From Ochotona curzoniae (lineage: Eukaryota > Chordata > Mammalia > Lagomorpha > Ochotonidae): 64,000 nt of DNA. The DNA lies in the NCBI RefSeq assembly GCF_017591425.1, contig NW_024466599.1, positions 68,862,501 through 68,926,500 of the forward strand, read 5' to 3'. Positions within the stretch are counted from its first letter, which is position 1, and every line of letters begins with the position of its first letter. Under the pieces are notes generated by a model. The model had not been told where the DNA came from, made no database searches, and saw nothing but the letters and a program-made list of their open reading frames with translations. Shown here piece by piece: positions 10,880-21,429 of the stretch. Made by a program: the position numbers and the translations under genes.

Positions 10880-11529
10880 CATGATTGTTTGAGCTTTCTG
10901 TCCCCCACCAAGCAACTGCCTTCTTCGAACTGTTACCACCAATATTCTCAAAAGCCCAGTACAGAGTTGCCATCTTAGCATCTCTTTGAGTCAAGTTGGG
11001 TCAACTTCTGCTATTTATTTTTCCTGAAAAATCTGATGTGGTTTGGTCCTTCATTCAGTTCATACGTCTTAAGCGCTGAACTTGTGTTAGCTTCTGGCCT
11101 AGACTCAAGGTGAATATAAATGATATAGTCATTATCTCATAAAGCATACTTTCTGGATGTAAGTATTATGATAGCCACATAATCATAAACTCTGGTGGTG
11201 CAAAAGAAAAAAATTAAAAATTTCAGGACAGAGCATAAGGGGGTGTTCAGAATTTTCTCCATTAACCGAAATTGTCAGTTACAAATCACACAGGAGATCT
11301 TTATTCCAGCAGCAGAGGTGGCTGCCAGGAAGGCTTTGATTCCAGTGGGAGGCGCTGCCATGGGGAAATCAGAGGAAACAGGGTGGAGGAAGATGGCCAT
11401 GGGAAGGGAGAGAAGGTAGAAAGCAGAGAGAGAGAAGAAAAGAGAGCGGTTTCCTGCCACAGGAACAGGGGAGTCTCCAAGGGAGGCCAGTGGGAGAACA
11501 GAGGGCAGAGAGCTGAGAAGCAAGGGGCT
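10880..11529. other. No gene seen; weak L2-like trace near 11050-11110
   Basis: TTCATTCAGTTCATACG with TAGACTCAAGGTGAATATAA is only suggestive of antisense L2. A purine-rich patch occurs at 11380-11520. ORFs here continue into the next SINE and are not credible genes. Confidence 0.4.
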
Positions 11530-11551
11530 TTATTATTATTATTATTATTAA
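11530..11551. repeat. (TTA)n microsatellite at a SINE tail
   Basis: About seven TTA/ATT units directly abut the tail complement of the following antisense SINE. Confidence 0.9.
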
Positions 11552-11832
11552 GATTTATTTACTTTTCTTGGAAAGTCAGATTTACAGAGAGAAAGAGAGA
11601 CAGAAAGACTTTCCATCTGCTGGTTCAATCTCCAAGTGGCCACAATGTTGGAGCTGAGCTGATCCGAAACCAGGAGCTTCGAGCCTCTTCTGGGTCTCTC
11701 ACATGGTTGCAGGGCCCACAAGCAGGGAGCTGGATGGGAAGCAGGGCCGCTGGGATTAGAACCGGCGCCCATATGGGATCCTGGTGATGGGAGGCAAGGA
11801 GTTTAGCTGCTAGGCTACTGCATTGGTCCCAA
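11552..11832 (-). mobile_element. CSINE, antisense
   Basis: From AAGATTTATTTACTTTTCTT to GCTAGGCTACTGCATTGG. The segment between the AGGTCTCCCAC-like block and the CCACAAGCAGGG block is shortened by an internal deletion. Confidence 0.92.
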
Positions 11833-11859
11833 AGAATGAGCTTTTAAGAATAGAGATGT

Positions 11860-12190
11860 TGGGGACCTGATGCTAAAGCCCAGTGGTTAAATTCTCACCT
11901 TACACCCATATATGGGCATTGGTTTGTGTCCCAGCTGCTCCACTTCCCCATCAGCTCTCTCCTTGTGGCCTTGGAAATCAGTAGAGGATGGCCCAAAGCC
12001 TTGGGACCCTATACCACATGAAAGACCCAAAAAAGCTCCTGCTTCCTAGCTTCAGATCGGCTCAGTGCCAGCTATTGTGGCCACTTGGGGAGTGAACCAG
12101 CAGCACACAGGGGATCTTTGTCTCTCTTCCTCTCTATAAATCTGTCTTTCTAATAATAATGAATAAAATATTTAGGGGAAAAAAAAAGAA
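11860..12190 (+). mobile_element. CSINE
   Basis: Head GGGGACCTGATGC, A-box region AGCCCAGTGGTTAAATTC, body GGCCCAAAGCCTTGGGACCC and an A-rich tail that ends in a GAAAGAAAGA run. Confidence 0.93.
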
Positions 12191-12208
12191 AGAAAGAATA
12201 GAGATATT

Positions 12209-12612
12209 TTGGGACCTGGCACAATGGTTCTATTGGCTAATCTTCCCCACTTGCAAGTACCAAAATTCCATATGGACTCTAGTTCATGTCCCAGCTGCTC
12301 CGCTTCCCATCTAGCTCCCTGGGTATGGCTTAGGAAAGCGGCCAAACATGGCCCAAAGATTGGGGCCTAGTAACCACATGAGAGACCCTGAAGAAGCTCT
12401 TGTTTCTGGGCTTTTGGCTCCCGTCTCCTGGCTGCTGGCTGCTGGCTGCTGGCCGCTGGCTGCTGGCTGCTGGCCGCTGGCTATGGATCAGCTCATCTAG
12501 GGCCATTGTGGCTACTTGCGGAGTGAACCATTGGATGGAAGATCTTCCTCTCAGTTTCTCCTTCTGTCTGTAAGTATGCCTTTTCAATAAAAATAAACAA
12601 ACATTTAAAGAA
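12209..12612 (+). mobile_element. CSINE with internal heptamer expansion
   Basis: A SINE with clear head, GGCCCAAAGATTGGGGCC body and TTCAATAAAAATAAACAAAC tail. It is about 60 bp longer than normal because the CTCCTGGCT segment has expanded into a 7-bp tandem array. Confidence 0.92.
12428..12483 (+). repeat. Heptamer minisatellite, 8 units
   Basis: Eight 7-bp units, CTGGCTG with CTGGCCG as the fourth and seventh unit, ending in CTGGCTA. It lies where SINEs normally have a short CTCCTGGCTCCTGGCTTC stretch, which probably seeded slippage. Confidence 0.97.
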
Positions 12613-12614
12613 GA

Positions 12615-13545
12615 AAAATGAATAGAGATACGAGCAAACAGATTGGAATATTTTAGTCATTTTTCTGTGACTATCTAATTTTGCCAACTAATTCATTTTC
12701 CTACTCACCAAGGCAAGCCAATGACATTGAGGCATCTGCTCAGCTAACAAATGGCTATGAAATGAGTGAGGACTAAAGGCATTCATCATGTAAAGCTCGG
12801 ATTCAAAAGCTGGCCAGCAAAGGACTTTAGCAACATCTGGTAGGCAGGATCCATCTCAAGGTGGGTCCAATTCCTCCAAATAAAATTATTCTCCATATAG
12901 TCACAGGGCCATCTCAGATAACACAAGGGCACAGTGCATGTTTGGAAAACATTGAATTAGTTCAATTGAGGCATTTTTAAAATATCACAATTTTTGTCAT
13001 CTGGTTTTGGAATTTCATCCTTTTAAAAATATATCAGGAAGATAAAAAAACAAACAGAAAATGCCCGAGGGCTTTTCTTGACCTTCGTAAAGCTAGGAGA
13101 ATTGGAGTCAGCGCTGCTCAAGATGCTGATCTCTGCGGCTGGGGATAGCATGTCCACCACTGCTGCTGTTTGTCCTACAGTGGTGAGTGCAACAGTCCTG
13201 GTAAGAACTGCCTACCCGATGCTAAGCCAGCCTTGCTTCTGGACCCAGCTGTGCTTCTGGGGGTGCCCTCAGGCCTTGCCAGAGCTCTGCTCACACAGGG
13301 GGGATGCATCTTTGCAAGTCTTCAGCAGTGAATCTGTTCATGGGAGGGCAGCTTTTATTTGAAGACAAACACAAGAGGATTTCCTCCCCACATCGGTTTT
13401 CTTCATTCTCCAGAACAAACTTGGAAGCTATTTTCAGCTCTGCTATTGTTTCTGAAGAAAAGAGAAAAATGATTTTTTTTTTTCTTGGAAAAAAGAGACC
13501 ATGTACTAACATTGTCCTAGCGTCCAGTGTCCAACATTTTCACTT
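12615..13545. other. No gene seen; unassigned
   Basis: AT-rich sequence to about 13060, then more GC-rich sequence with a 94-codon ORF starting at 13078. No recognisable domain, splice pattern or repeat. Confidence 0.45.
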
Positions 13546-13871
13546 TTTTTTAAAGATTTATTTATTTATTGGAAAGGCAGATATACAGAAAGGAGGACAG
13601 ACAGAGAAGAAGATCTTCCGTCCGATGATTCACTTCCCAAGTGAGCGCAATGGCCGATGCTATGCCGATCCACAGCCAGGAGCCTCTTCCAGGTCTCCCA
13701 CAGGGTGCAGGGTCCCAAAGTTTTGGGCCGTCCTCGACTGCTCTCCCAGGCCATAAGCAGGGAGCTGAATGGGAAGTGGATCTGCAGGGATTGGAATCGG
13801 CGCCAATATGGGATCCCGGGGCGCGTTCAAGGCGAGGAGGACCTTAGCTGCTAGGCCACGGCGCTGGGCCC
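13546..13871 (-). mobile_element. CSINE, antisense
   Basis: Full-length young type from AAAGATTTATTTATTTATTG to GCTAGGCCACGGCGCTGGGC, with the canonical ATCTTCCGTCCGATGATTCA block. Confidence 0.95.
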
Positions 13872-13910
13872 CAGCATTTTCTTATTCTTTATAAATTCTT
13901 CTGTTGCTTT

Positions 13911-13930
13911 TTTGTTGTTGTTGTTGTTTT
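13911..13930. repeat. (TTG)n microsatellite
   Basis: A T-run followed by about five TTG/GTT units. Confidence 0.85.
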
Positions 13931-14171
13931 TCAAATGGGCCTGTGGGGAGAAGATTGAAGCCGGAAACCTTCACCCAGATAAAGATGAATGGTATGATTT
14001 TCTTTACAGTTAGGTTAAGCAACTTATAAATACTTTTGCATTAATGATCTTTATTCACAAGAGTGAATAAAATATTCAAATCCCCCCAAATTTGTATTTC
14101 AGGATACTTTTTTTCCCCTCTGTTTTCTTCAGGACTCTAAGGCATCTCGCAAAAATTAAATATGCTTATTA

Positions 14172-14990
14172 CAACTCATAATATTTGTACCATTCAGTTT
14201 ATTGAGAGCCTACTATGTGCTGGGGTGCAGCCGGTTCATTAGCTAACGCCTGCTTGCTCAGAAATGGAGCCCTGCACCCCTCCTACCTCCTGCACCATTC
14301 AAGTTAATTAGCAGAACGGAAATGGCTCTAGAGGCACTGCACCTGGCCCCTCCAGCTATTGTTGTGCTCTTAGGTTAATTAACTTTGGGCTAAGGCAGCC
14401 CTCTTCCTGCCACTGAGTTAATCAAATGCAAAGAAGCTTCATTTGTCCTGTACTGCTCTCAATTTGACTGGAGGATAAGAATTTAAAAACCCCTGACTTG
14501 GGCAGCCCAGAGTGTAGCAGGAGCTGCTGGACTCCTGACATCCTACAGTTGGGTCCAGTGAGGTTTCTCTTGCACTCTGCAATGTTTTAGATACGTGAGA
14601 TATAACCATGAACAAAAATTCCTGTTCTCGTGCAGCTTATGTCAAGTGAGACAACAAATTAAAGGAGAAAATAAATGCCGAGAAGGAAAGGAAGAAGGGC
14701 AGGAGTGGGATCTGATGGAGACAGGGCGATTTCTCTGCACACGAAGGAGTGATGGAGAGAGCCATGTGGGTGTTAGGAGAGAGAAGCTGCTGGCAGAGGA
14801 GCTGCTTGACACCAGGCCCTCTCCTGAGACATGGGCAGGAATACTAGCAGGGTTGAAGAGTGGTGATAAGGAAGATTTAAACAAGAAAGGAAAGTGTGAT
14901 ACCCTGAGTTCTAATCCAATGAAGGGTGAAATGCCAACAAGGCTCACGGGATGGAGTTTCGTGGATGGTTTAGAAAGGCTTAGGAAACTT
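14172..14990 (-). mobile_element. Antisense L2 LINE, interrupted
   Basis: Left part: TTTATTGAGAGCCTACTATGTGCTGG. It resumes at about 14570 with GAGATATAACCATGAACAAAAATTCCTG and CGTGCAGCTTATG, the order expected for the reverse complement of the L2 3' end. The rest to about 14990 is faint. A foreign block sits between the two parts. Confidence 0.7.
14228..14569. mobile_element. Unidentified ~340-bp insertion inside L2 (possible solo LTR)
   Basis: It breaks the L2 after CTATGTGCTGGGG and ends before CTCTGCAATGTTTTAG. It starts TGCAGCC and ends CTTGCA, so it could be bounded by TG...CA as LTRs are. AATTTAAAAACC near 14480 may be a weak TATA-like site. No clear flanking duplication was found. 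Confidence 0.4.
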
Positions 14991-15053
14991 CAAAAAGTTC
15001 ATGCAGAATAGAATAAAATGATATATTTGTTTCGGTGCAAAAAACAATTGATG
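14987..15053 (+). mobile_element. Left half of MITE-like repeat, split by two SINEs
   Basis: AACTTCAAAAAGTTCATGCAG starts the element and TTTCGGTGCAAAAAACA is internal. The right half resumes after 15713 with TTTTTTTTCCAAACTATAAA and CCTGTGAACTTAC. Confidence 0.5.
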
Positions 15054-15378
15054 GGCCTGGCAGCGTGGCCTAGTGGCTAAAGTCCTCGCCTTGAACATAC
15101 CCAGGATCCAAAATCGGTGCCGGTTCTAATCCCGGAAGCTCCACTTCCCATCCAGCTCCCTGCTTGTGGCCTGGGAAAGCAGTCAAGGATGGCCCAAAGC
15201 CTTGGGACCTTGCACCCGTGTAGGACACCCGGAGGAGGTTCCTGGTTTCTGGCTTCGGATTGGCGCAGCATCAGCTGTTGCGCTCTTTTGGGGAGTGAAT
15301 CATCGGACGGAAGATCTTCCTCTTTGTCTCTCCTCCTCTCTGTATATCTGCCTTTGAAATAAATAAATAAATCTTTAA
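15054..15378 (+). mobile_element. CSINE with target-site duplication
   Basis: Full-length young copy: GGCCTGGCAGCGTGGCCTAG head, GGTTCTAATCCC B box, AAATAAATAAATAAATCTTT end. AAAAAACAATTGATG flanks both sides (15039-15053 and 15379-15393). It forms an inverted tail-to-tail pair with the next SINE. Confidence 0.97.
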
Positions 15379-15395
15379 AAAAAACAATTGATGCA

Positions 15396-15712
15396 GTTTT
15401 TTTTTTAATTTATGTTTTTATTGGAAAGGCGGATATACAGAGAGAAAGATCTTCTGTCTGATGGTTTACTGTCCAAGTGGCCACAATGGCAGGAGCTGAG
15501 CTGATCTGCAACCAGTAGCCAGAAGCCTCCTCTAGCTCTCCCACGTAGATGCAGGGTTCCAAGGCTTTGGGGCCATCCTCCACTGCTTTCCCAGGCCACA
15601 AGTAGAGAGCTGAATGGGAAGTGGAACAGCTGGGACACCAACCAGTGCCCATATGTGATCCTGGTTGATGCAAGGCTAGAATTTAACCACTAGGCTATTG
15701 CACTGGACCTGA
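15396..15712 (-). mobile_element. CSINE, antisense, tail-to-tail with the previous copy
   Basis: From TTTTTTTTTTAATTTATG to CTAGGCTATTGCACTGGACC. GATGCA follows the upstream duplication and recurs directly after the element (15714-15719), suggesting it inserted at the edge of the first SINE's insertion site. Confidence 0.93.
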
Positions 15713-15929
15713 TGCATTTTTTTTCCAAACTATAAAATTCCTGTGAACTTACACAAGACTGCTCAAGTCTGCACTAACCAAGTCTAAACAAAGCCAACAT
15801 AAAGTCATGGTGACCAGTCTCTAATGAATCACCCTGCTGAAACAAGAGTCAACATTCTTCAGAGAAGCATAACAGAAACCAGTGTTTTCTAGCGTGTATT
15901 ATCAGAGCAGACAGTAAGAAGCCAATGAG

Positions 15930-16200
15930 GATATCTGCATCCCACACTGACACTCAGCTTCAACTCTTCTCACCAGCTTGCTGCTAATGCAGACCCTGGG
16001 AATCGACAGCAATGACTCAAGGAGCTGGGTCCCTGCCACCCATGTGGGAGACCTGGACTGAGTTCCTGGCTCCTGGCTTTGCCTTGGCCCAGCCCCAGCT
16101 TTTGTGGGCAGTGGGAAGTGAGCCAGTAGGCGAGATGGAAGCTCTCACTCTCTCTTTCCATTCCCTTTCTCTCTCTGAGGCCTTTCAGATAAATAAGATG
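15930..16200 (+). mobile_element. Old CSINE, 5'-truncated
   Basis: AATGCAGACCCTGGGAATCG, ATGACTCAAGGAGCTGGG and CACCCATGTGGGAGACCTGG follow the old CSINE order; it ends TTTCAGATAAATAAG. Confidence 0.85.
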
Positions 16201-16204
16201 AATA

Positions 16205-16534
16205 ATTCAAAATATACTTTTAAAAGTGAGCAAGTTGGTTTACTGCTATACATCTTCGAGCCTTTACTACTCTCCCACACGGTATGCATTTCCAGAAGAG
16301 GTTATAGGAGACAATGACTTTCGCAGGAGCAGCAGTGTGCAGATCACATTTCAGGATTATCCTCAGACTCTGTATCTTACCTCTCCCAGCTGTGCTCATT
16401 CCTGACCTGCCACGTACTCCAAAATGCCATGCTCTCTCTCTTTTTTTTAATCATACTTGTATTTGACCAACGTTTTTATGTGGAGAAAGGGTGTTGGTCT
16501 GAAAAGAGGGATGGTTCTGTCTGCTTTGAATTTA
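16205..16534. other. No gene seen; unassigned
   Basis: No repeat or exon recognised. Confidence 0.5.
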
Positions 16535-16690
16535 ATTTTTTTTTATTACATTTCGTTTTGTGACACAGTTTCATAGGCTCTGGGATTCCCCCAACCCCTC
16601 CCTGTACCCTCTCCACATGGTGGATTCCCCATGCTCTTACACCCTTCCCTGTGTTTTGAAACCTTTTGCATAAGCACGTCTCTGATTAAC
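16535..16690 (-). mobile_element. L1 3'UTR fragment, antisense
   Basis: The reverse complement contains GGGGGAATCCCAGAGCC, TATGAAACTGTGTCACAAAA and a terminal AATGTAATAAAAAAAAATT. It aligns in order with the insertion at 706-946, including GGAATCCACCATG. Confidence 0.75.
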
Positions 16691-16715
16691 TATTTATCCT
16701 TTAAGATTTATCTTA

Positions 16716-17034
16716 GCAGCAGCGCGATAGCGTAGTTGTTAAAGTCCTCACATTGCAAGCGCCAGGATCCCATATGGGCAACGGTTCTAATCCTGGCGGC
16801 CCTGCTTCCAGGCTTCCTCCTTGTGGCCTGGGAAAGCAGCCGAGGACAGCCCAAAGCCTTGGGACCCTGCACTCCCGGAAGACCAGAAGAGTTCCTGGCT
16901 CCTGGCTTCGGATTGGCTCAGCTCCAGCCGTTGCGCTCACTTGGGGAGTGACTCATCAGACAGAAAATCTTCCTCTGTCTCTCCTCTCTGTATATCCGCC
17001 TTTCCAATAAAAATAAATAAATCTTTTTTTAAAA
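16716..17034 (+). mobile_element. CSINE with perfect 13-bp target-site duplication
   Basis: A young copy with AAGATTTATCTTA on both sides (16703-16715 and 17035-17047). It inserted next to an L2 fragment. Confidence 0.97.
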
Positions 17035-17047
17035 AAGATTTATCTTA

Positions 17048-17285
17048 AATATCCTTTTCTTTATGAAGCATTCCCAGACACCCTCTCCTGGAGTCAGCCG
17101 CTCCATCTTCTGCACTCTGTAGAAACATCCAGTGAATCACCCTTTGCTATGCTGCATTGTAATTATGTATTTACCTGGCACTCCATCTTGTGACCTCCTG
17201 GTGGGGAGAGCAGTGATCTATCTGATTCACTCATATTCCTCAGCATGCACAGCAAGTCCAGGGATTGGCACTGTCATGGTTATCT
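17048..17285 (+). mobile_element. L2 LINE 3' fragment
   Basis: GAAGCATTCCCAGACACCC, TGTAATTATGTATTTACCTG and TCACTCATATTCCTCAGCA follow the order of the L2 3' end. Confidence 0.7.
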
Positions 17286-17397
17286 GCTGAGACTGCCTTT
17301 TCTCATTTCACAAGACGAGAACCAATGGGAATCCACAGCCAAGATGATACATGCTCCGGTTTTCAGTAGCATGAAGGTGAGTCATTGTGATCTGAGG

Positions 17398-17650
17398 CAT
17401 AGTATTCCATGGTGATTAGTAACGCAAATCCTGGGACCAGGCTGCCTGGATTCATATCTATATATTATCACTTGCTGTCTGTCTAGCCCGGGGCAACTTA
17501 CTTAACCTCCTTTAGCCTCAGATTCTTCATCTAGAAAATGTGGGTAGCAACAAACAGGACGTGTGAGGATTAAGTGAGATCATCTATAGAACATCAGTAC
17601 AAAGCTGTACACATAGAAAGCACTGGCTGAGTGCTGCCTGCTTCTATTGC
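17398..17650 (+). mobile_element. MIR SINE
   Basis: CCTGGATTCATATCTATATA, GGGCAACTTACTTAACCTCC, AGCCTCAGATTCTTCATCT and GTGAGGATTAAGTGAGATCA match the MIR core and tail in order. Ancient mammalian SINE. Confidence 0.88.
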
Positions 17651-19019
17651 TACCATTTTCTGCTTGTCATCTGTCTGCCATCACCTCCCCCCTAAGCATA
17701 AATCAATTGTAAATATTCTCCCCTCTTGCTTCTTTCTACACCCCACTCCATGCCTGTTAACAACCAACCCCTTTACCAACATTTATCCACTCATTCATAC
17801 AAAAAGGTCAGCATGAGCAGCCTGCCTGTTCTAGTATGTACTTAGTCCTTCACACCTCAAATGCTCCAGGCAAAGGTGCATGTTGCCTCTCAAGGCCAGA
17901 CTAGACCCAAGTCTGCACATGCAGCTTTACCAACTCCTCCTTTCCTTCTGCAGTCTGGCCCACAGAACTTGACATTTGGCTGCATATCCCTTATTCCCTA
18001 TGGGCAAGTACTCATCCCTCAGAAAGACCCTGGTCCTTCTGAGCAAAGAAAGCCCAAGCTTACTTTATCTTCTGCGACCACCTCCTGAAGACCTGGGAAG
18101 GGTCCATTGTGTCGAGAGATGTTGCAATGGTTGCACAGCTGTAGACACTTGTTTGGCTGCCTACACAACCCAGGTTTGTGTTGAGGTATTCAATGCTTGA
18201 GATAACTCGACATTGAGAAAAAGTGGTGTGTAAAGTGTTACTTAAAGAAAGAGGTAATGGCCTTGGGTCATCTGAGCACAGGGTCCAGGACAAGGGCAAG
18301 AGTTCTGTGTCCTTTGGGCTGGCGAGAGCATGTGCTCCTTCCTTGCACAGTGATGTATGAGAGTGACAATCCCAAGAACACATAAAGGAGGGAGACAAGA
18401 ATCTGTTATAGTCTCAGAGTGACTTCTGAGGCAGAACTGCTGGAAAACTTGAATTGAGTTGAAAACATACATAATTTAACATAATGATAATAATCATAAA
18501 GATGATTAGGGTTTTTCCCAAAACCTTGATATCTTCTAGCCTTGATAGTGACATAGGTATATGAAATTAGTCAAAAGTTTTAATCAAATGATGCTCTGCT
18601 AAATTTTGGTCAAGTGATTTGGAAATGTACTTTTTCCATTCCTAATTATAGAAAAAAAGTGCATAGTAACCTCAGATCAGGGCTTTAAAACAATATGAGA
18701 TCACGATCTCATACAAATGTGAATTCTTGGTATCAACAGGAATAATGTTGTCTACCCTGTGCACTCAGTGTAGGAAGAGAGGGAATATTACCTTGCAATA
18801 CTGGGATTTTGTTACCACTGAAGTCCCATGTTTACATGAGATTATAAGGAAGGAAGGCTCAACAGACAAAGCAAAGGCTGAAATTTACACTTCAAGAACT
18901 AATATTAACACAGCAGTTAAGATATTCAGAAAGAGAAGTGACAAAAATCTTGAAGTAGGAAGAGAACATTAGGAAAAACAAGAAAGCAAACAGAAATTCT
19001 AAAATGAAAGACAATCATT
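17651..19019. other. No gene seen; unassigned 1.4 kb
   Basis: The ORFs, up to 112 codons, show no known domain, and no exon with convincing splice sites was found. The 18730-18980 stretch is unique-looking. Confidence 0.45.
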
Positions 19020-19345
19020 GGGGCCAGCCCAGGGGCGTCGCAGGCTAACTCTCTAACTGTAGCACTGGAATCCTATACGGGCATTAGTTTGAGTCCTGGA
19101 TGCTCCACTTCTGATCCAGCTTTCTGCTAGTGGTCTGAGAAAGCAACAGAGAATGGCCCAAGGCCTTAGGTTCCTGCACCCACATGGGAGACTAGGAAGT
19201 AGCTTCTGGCTCCTGACTTTGGATTGACCTAGGTCCAGCTGTTGTGGCCATTTGAGAAGTGAACCAATGGATGGAAGATCTCTCTGTGTGTCTCTCTGTT
19301 ACTCTGCCTTTCAAATAATAAGAAATTATTTTAAAAAACAAAACG
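19020..19345 (+). mobile_element. CSINE
   Basis: Head GGGGCCAGCCCAGGGGCGTC, B box GTTTGAGTCCTGG, body GGCCCAAGGCCTTAGGTTCC, tail CTTTCAAATAATAAGAAATT. Confidence 0.92.
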
Positions 19346-19369
19346 AAGAATTTATTAGGAAACAGGTGT

Positions 19370-19645
19370 TTGATCTAACATGCCTGCAGCCTGTGGACTG
19401 CTGTGGGATGTGTCACATTGCCTGGGTTTGATACCTGCCTTCAGTTCCTGACTACAGTTTTCTGCTAATGCAGACCCTGTGAGTCAACTGTGATGGCTCA
19501 AGCAGTTGGGTTACTGCCACCCATGTAGGTAACCTGGGTTGAGTTCCCAGTTCCCGGAGCAGCCCTGGATATTGTAGGCATTTGGGAAGAAAACCAGTAT
19601 AGGAGCTCTCTTTTCTGTCTCTCTGCTTTTGAATTAAGTAATTAT
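19370..19645 (+). mobile_element. Old CSINE
   Basis: CCTGGGTTTGATACCTGCC marks the B box; GCAGACCCTGTGAG and TTGGGTTACTGCCACCCATG follow. It lies head-to-tail after the preceding SINE. Confidence 0.85.
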
Positions 19646-19669
19646 GTAGTTTTTAAAAATCCCCACTCG

Positions 19670-20200
19670 TACATCAGACAAGATGATCAGACAGAGAGAA
19701 AGTGATTTGGAAAACAAACCAAGGGAAATCAACTCAAAGCACAGAATGTGAAGAACAAAATTATAAAAGTGGAAATCAATGTAATACAAAGAAGAAAAAG
19801 ACTAAATCCAATATATATTTCATTGGAGCTCAAAAGAACAAATAGGGAGCATAAGGAAGAGGCCACCATTTGAAGAAATAACAACAGAGAGTTGACCACA
19901 ATTGAAGGAGCGTGAATGCTCAGACTGAAAAGTACACTGAGTTTCAAGCAAGGAAAATAAGTTTGTCTCTTGTCACATCACAGTGAAACTGGGGAGTATC
20001 ACATACACAGACAAACATCAAGGTTCTCTAAAGAAGCAAGTAGAGCAGGTTCCTGAGACACTACATCCTGTCTTCTGAGCTGTTTCAGCTTCTAGCCAGG
20101 GCGCAAAGCAAGAACTTTTTGAAAAGTAGCTGGTTATTCTCCAAGTGGAGGATAGATATGTGAGAGGGACAGTGGAAGCAAAAGGGAAGTTATGAATTTA
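19670..20200 (+). mobile_element. Old L1M, ORF1-region fragment
   Basis: A-rich sequence with TGAATGCTCAGACTGAAAAG, CTGAGTTTCAAGCAAGG and CATCACAGTGAAACTGGGG, in the order of old L1M ORF1-end sequence (the degenerate 'cacatcatagtgaaactg' motif). No open frame remains. Confidence 0.6.
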
Positions 20201-20585
20201 CCTGAAACCATTTTGCATGGTCTCTTGGCACAGATTCATTGATAATTTGAACTTGGGCATTCACCCAATGATCAGTCTGTGTGTGTGTGTTTGTGTGTGT
20301 GTGTATGTGTGTGTAGTGGGGAAATATTGCCTGGCGGTTCAAATGATCTGTAAGCCATTTCCTTCTTGTTAGTATATGTCCATAAAAGGATGAGGAAAGA
20401 ACCCTCCCAAAGTAAGGGGTTCATAACCCTGGTTGCACATGAGAATCACTTGAGAAGAATTATAAATACAGGTACTTGTCACTTAACAGGGGTAGATATT
20501 CTGAGAAGCAATTTTGCCATCGTGTAAACAATGTAGTATATTCTCACAAGTGTAGGTGGTATAAGTTAGTCACTTAGAGTAACCT
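20200..20585. other. No gene seen; contains a GT-rich microsatellite
   Basis: An imperfect GT run with TTTG and TATG interruptions lies at about 20278-20315. The rest is unassigned. Confidence 0.5.
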
Positions 20586-21042
20586 CTTTTTTTTTAAAGG
20601 TATTTATTTGAAAAGCAGAATGGTAAAAAGAGAGAGGGAGGGGGGAAAGAGGGAGGAGGAGAAAGAGTAAAGGAGATGGAGAGAGAGGGAGAAGAAAGAA
20701 GGAGAAAGAAGGAGGGAAGGAGATACAGGGAGGGAAAGAGGAAGGGAGGAAGGGAGGAAGAGAGAGAGAGAGAGAAAGTAAGATTCCATTTGCTAGCTCA
20801 TTCTCCAAATGGCTGCAATGCCTGGGGCTGGTCCAGGGTGAAGCCAGACTTCAGAAGTCCCATCCCAGTCTCCTGTGTGGGTGCAGGGGTCCAAGCACTC
20901 AAGTCATACCTGCTGCTTTCCCAAGCACTTAAGCAGGGAGCTGGATCAAAGGTGGAGCATCAGAGATTGCAACTAGCACTCCAATACAGCATGCTGGCAT
21001 TATAGGCAGAAGCTTAACTTGCTGTGTCACAGTGCCAGCCCC
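20586..21042 (-). mobile_element. Old CSINE, antisense, with large GA-rich expansion
   Basis: Starts AAAGGTATTTATTTGAAAAG, ends CTGTGTCACAGTGCCAGCCC. The purine-rich segment, usually 30-60 bp, has grown to about 165 bp of GAGAGG/GGGAGGAAG units, making the element about 457 bp long. Confidence 0.9.
20619..20783. repeat. GA-rich (polypurine) tract within a SINE
   Basis: About 165 bp of almost pure purine on the plus strand, built from GGGAGG, GAAAGAAGGAG and (GA)n. A mirror-repeat-like tract of this kind may form triplex DNA. Confidence 0.9.
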
Positions 21043-21097
21043 AGCATGGTCTGTAAACACAAGCTGTATGAGATTGACATGGGTGTAACACGGCATT

Positions 21098-21427
21098 TTT
21101 TTTTAAAGATTTATTTTTATTATTTTTGTATTGGAAAGACGGATATACAGAGAGGAGAGACAGAGAGGAAGATCTTCCGTCCGATGATTCACTCCCCAAG
21201 TGAGTGCAACGGGTCGATACTATGCCGATCCGAAGCCAGGAGCCTCTTCCGGGTCTCCCACGCGGGTGCAGGTTCCCAAAGCTTTGGGCCGTCCTCGACT
21301 GCTTTCCCAGGCCACAGGCAGGGAGCTGGAAGGGAAGCGGGGCTGCCGGGATTAGAACCGGCGCCCATATGGGATCCCGGGCGTGCAAGGCGAGGACCTT
21401 TAACCACTTGCGCCACCGCGCCGGGCC
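21098..21427 (-). mobile_element. Young CSINE (subfamily with CATAGTATCGGCC-type body), antisense
   Basis: Near-consensus from TTTTTAAAGATTTATTTTTA to CGCCACCGCGCCGGGCCC. It has the diagnostic ATACTATGCCGATCCGAAGC and CAAAGCTTTGGGCC of the young subfamily and carries CpG sites, in keeping with youth. Confidence 0.96.
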
Positions 21428-21429
21428 CA

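Noticed and set aside
11272..11787. 171-codon plus-strand ORF
   Set aside because: Its last third is antisense SINE sequence and the first part has no recognisable domain; read-through of repeats explains it.
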